A DNA stretch of 64,000 nt. Origin: Roseovarius aestuarii (lineage in GTDB: Bacteria > Pseudomonadota > Alphaproteobacteria > Rhodobacterales > Rhodobacteraceae). The DNA is taken from the NCBI RefSeq assembly GCF_019966515.1, contig NZ_JAIMIB010000007.1:62001-126000 (forward strand), read 5' to 3'. Both the position numbers and the translations under genes were made by a program. Below the pieces are notes generated by a model. That model was not told where the DNA came from. It ran no database searches and saw nothing but the letters and a program-made list of their open reading frames with translations. Shown here one piece after another: positions 63,314 to 64,000 of this stretch (positions are counted from its first letter, which is position 1; each line of letters opens with the position of its first letter).

Positions 63314-64000
63314 ATGCAGGTCGTTCTACACACTGGCGCGCATATGACGGATGAAGGCAAGCTTGTCGCCAACCTGATAAAAAACAGTGAGGTGCTGGCG
63401 CAGTGGGGTACGCATGCCCCCAATCCCGCAAGCTATCGCAACCTGATACGCAAGCTGTTGCGCGACGCTGCAGAAACGTCAGTTGGTGAAGATGCTCGCG
63501 ACGTCGTGATGAACGCGGTCTCTCCCGAACAGGAGCCGGAGCGGCTGATCCTTTCCGGGCCCGGCTTTTTTGGCACCCCCCGGATGTCCGCGGGCGGTGG
63601 TCGTTTCTACCCGTCGGCCGAGGCGCGGCTGGGTTATTTCCACCAGATGTTTCCGCATGATCAGCTCGAATTCTTCTTTGCTATCCGCAACCCCGCCTCT
63701 TTTTTGCCTGCGGTGTTTGATGCGGCCAATTTCACAGCCATGGCCGAATTTCTTCGCGGGACCGAACCGGCCGAGTTCTGCTGGTCAAACCTGATCCATC
63801 GGTTGCGGGACGCCTATCCGAATCTTCCAATCACCATCTGGTGCAACGAAGACACCCCCCTGATCTGGGCGGAGATCATGCGTGAAATGGCCGGACTGGA
63901 TGCCACCGTGGCGCTGGACGGCGAATTCGCTCTGCTCGGCGATATCATGACCCGGCCCGGCATGCAGCGTTTCGAGGCCTATATCGCATCGCATTCAGGC
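63314..64000 (+). CDS. Sulfotransferase-like protein (3' end outside window)
   Basis: Opens at the ATG at 63314 with AGGGGCA just upstream and stays open for 229 codons to the window edge. The N-terminus VVLHTGAHMTDEGKL aligns with the [13 protein letters not shown] of the gene at 28563, so both belong to one family. Here the phosphate-loop Ser/Thr residues are replaced. FAIRNPASFLPA near residue 120 matches the second conserved region. Acceptor unknown; activity doubtful if the loop is truly degenerate. Confidence 0.65.
   Translation, partial: MQVVLHTGAHMTDEGKLVANLIKNSEVLAQWGTHAPNPASYRNLIRKLLRDAAETSVGEDARDVVMNAVSPEQEPERLILSGPGFFGTPRMSAGGGRFYPSAEARLGYFHQMFPHDQLEFFFAIRNPASFLPAVFDAANFTAMAEFLRGTEPAEFCWSNLIHRLRDAYPNLPITIWCNEDTPLIWAEIMREMAGLDATVALDGEFALLGDIMTRPGMQRFEAYIASHSG

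Overview
The window looks like chromosome from an alphaproteobacterium of the order Rhodobacterales, most likely the marine Roseobacter group. This rests on gene content and order rather than any marker gene: a short prolyl-tRNA synthetase, the perM-hda-ppk-ppx block, a pccB/pccA/mcm propionyl-CoA locus with a PccR-type regulator, an rpoE-chrR pair flanked by fatty-acid modification genes, and a choline-sulfatase gene next to betI. Genes are densely packed, often with 1-8 bp start/stop overlaps. I see no plasmid, phage or insertion-sequence genes and no CRISPR array.

Layout. 1-2.4 kb: a truncated secreted protein, a GFA-like zinc protein and glutamate dehydrogenase. 2.7-5.6 kb: three TadG/TadE-like pilus-associated proteins behind a perfect TTAA-N7-TTAA CtrA-type site. 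5.6-10.3 kb: a membrane protein, a Tat-exported YHS protein, a methyltransferase, and two tandem paralogous DMT transporters that share a duplicated upstream element. 10.4-15.7 kb: a glycosyltransferase with an odd C-terminal half, lolD and lolC/E, a DUF2937 protein and proS. 15.8-21.4 kb: a PerM-like membrane protein, an Hda-like ATPase, polyphosphate kinase and exopolyphosphatase. 21.4-25.5 kb: small housekeeping and accessory proteins.

25.5-41.4 kb is organised around propionyl-CoA metabolism. Methylmalonyl-CoA mutase, PccA and PccB lie on the minus strand, separated by small lipoproteins and unknown proteins. Two strong intrinsic terminators lie between pccB and pccA. One of them ends a promoter-terminator unit of about 235 nt that may encode a small RNA. 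A PccR/ScfR-type regulator lies about 4.4 kb from pccB. TTTGCAAA-type sites occur both in front of pccB and in front of the regulator gene, which fits autoregulation plus control of pccB. A P1-family peptidase and a creatinase sit between them.

41.4-46.6 kb: choline-sulfatase and BetI with a good BetI operator, an orphan family-5 solute-binding protein, and a zinc alcohol dehydrogenase. 46.7-54.4 kb: the group IV sigma factor RpoE and its zinc anti-sigma ChrR, then SDR, DUF1365, a flavin amine-oxidase-like desaturase, a CFA-synthase-like methyltransferase, a chalcone-isomerase-like protein, a GPH symporter and DUF3833. Three promoters of identical form (TGATCC-N18-TA) tie rpoE, the desaturase operon and the DUF1365 operon into one predicted regulon. 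In Rhodobacter sphaeroides the matching neighbourhood responds to singlet oxygen and is linked to furan fatty acids. This is the most coherent system in the window.

54.5-62.1 kb: an enolase-superfamily dehydratase, then a minus-strand housekeeping operon (dac, tmk, holB, tatD, a PhnP-like MBL hydrolase, an AEC transporter) headed by a SPOR lipoprotein. 62.3-64 kb: tRNA-Ser(UGA), a 670-bp stretch without genes, tRNA-Thr(UGU), and a sulfotransferase-like gene cut by the window edge.
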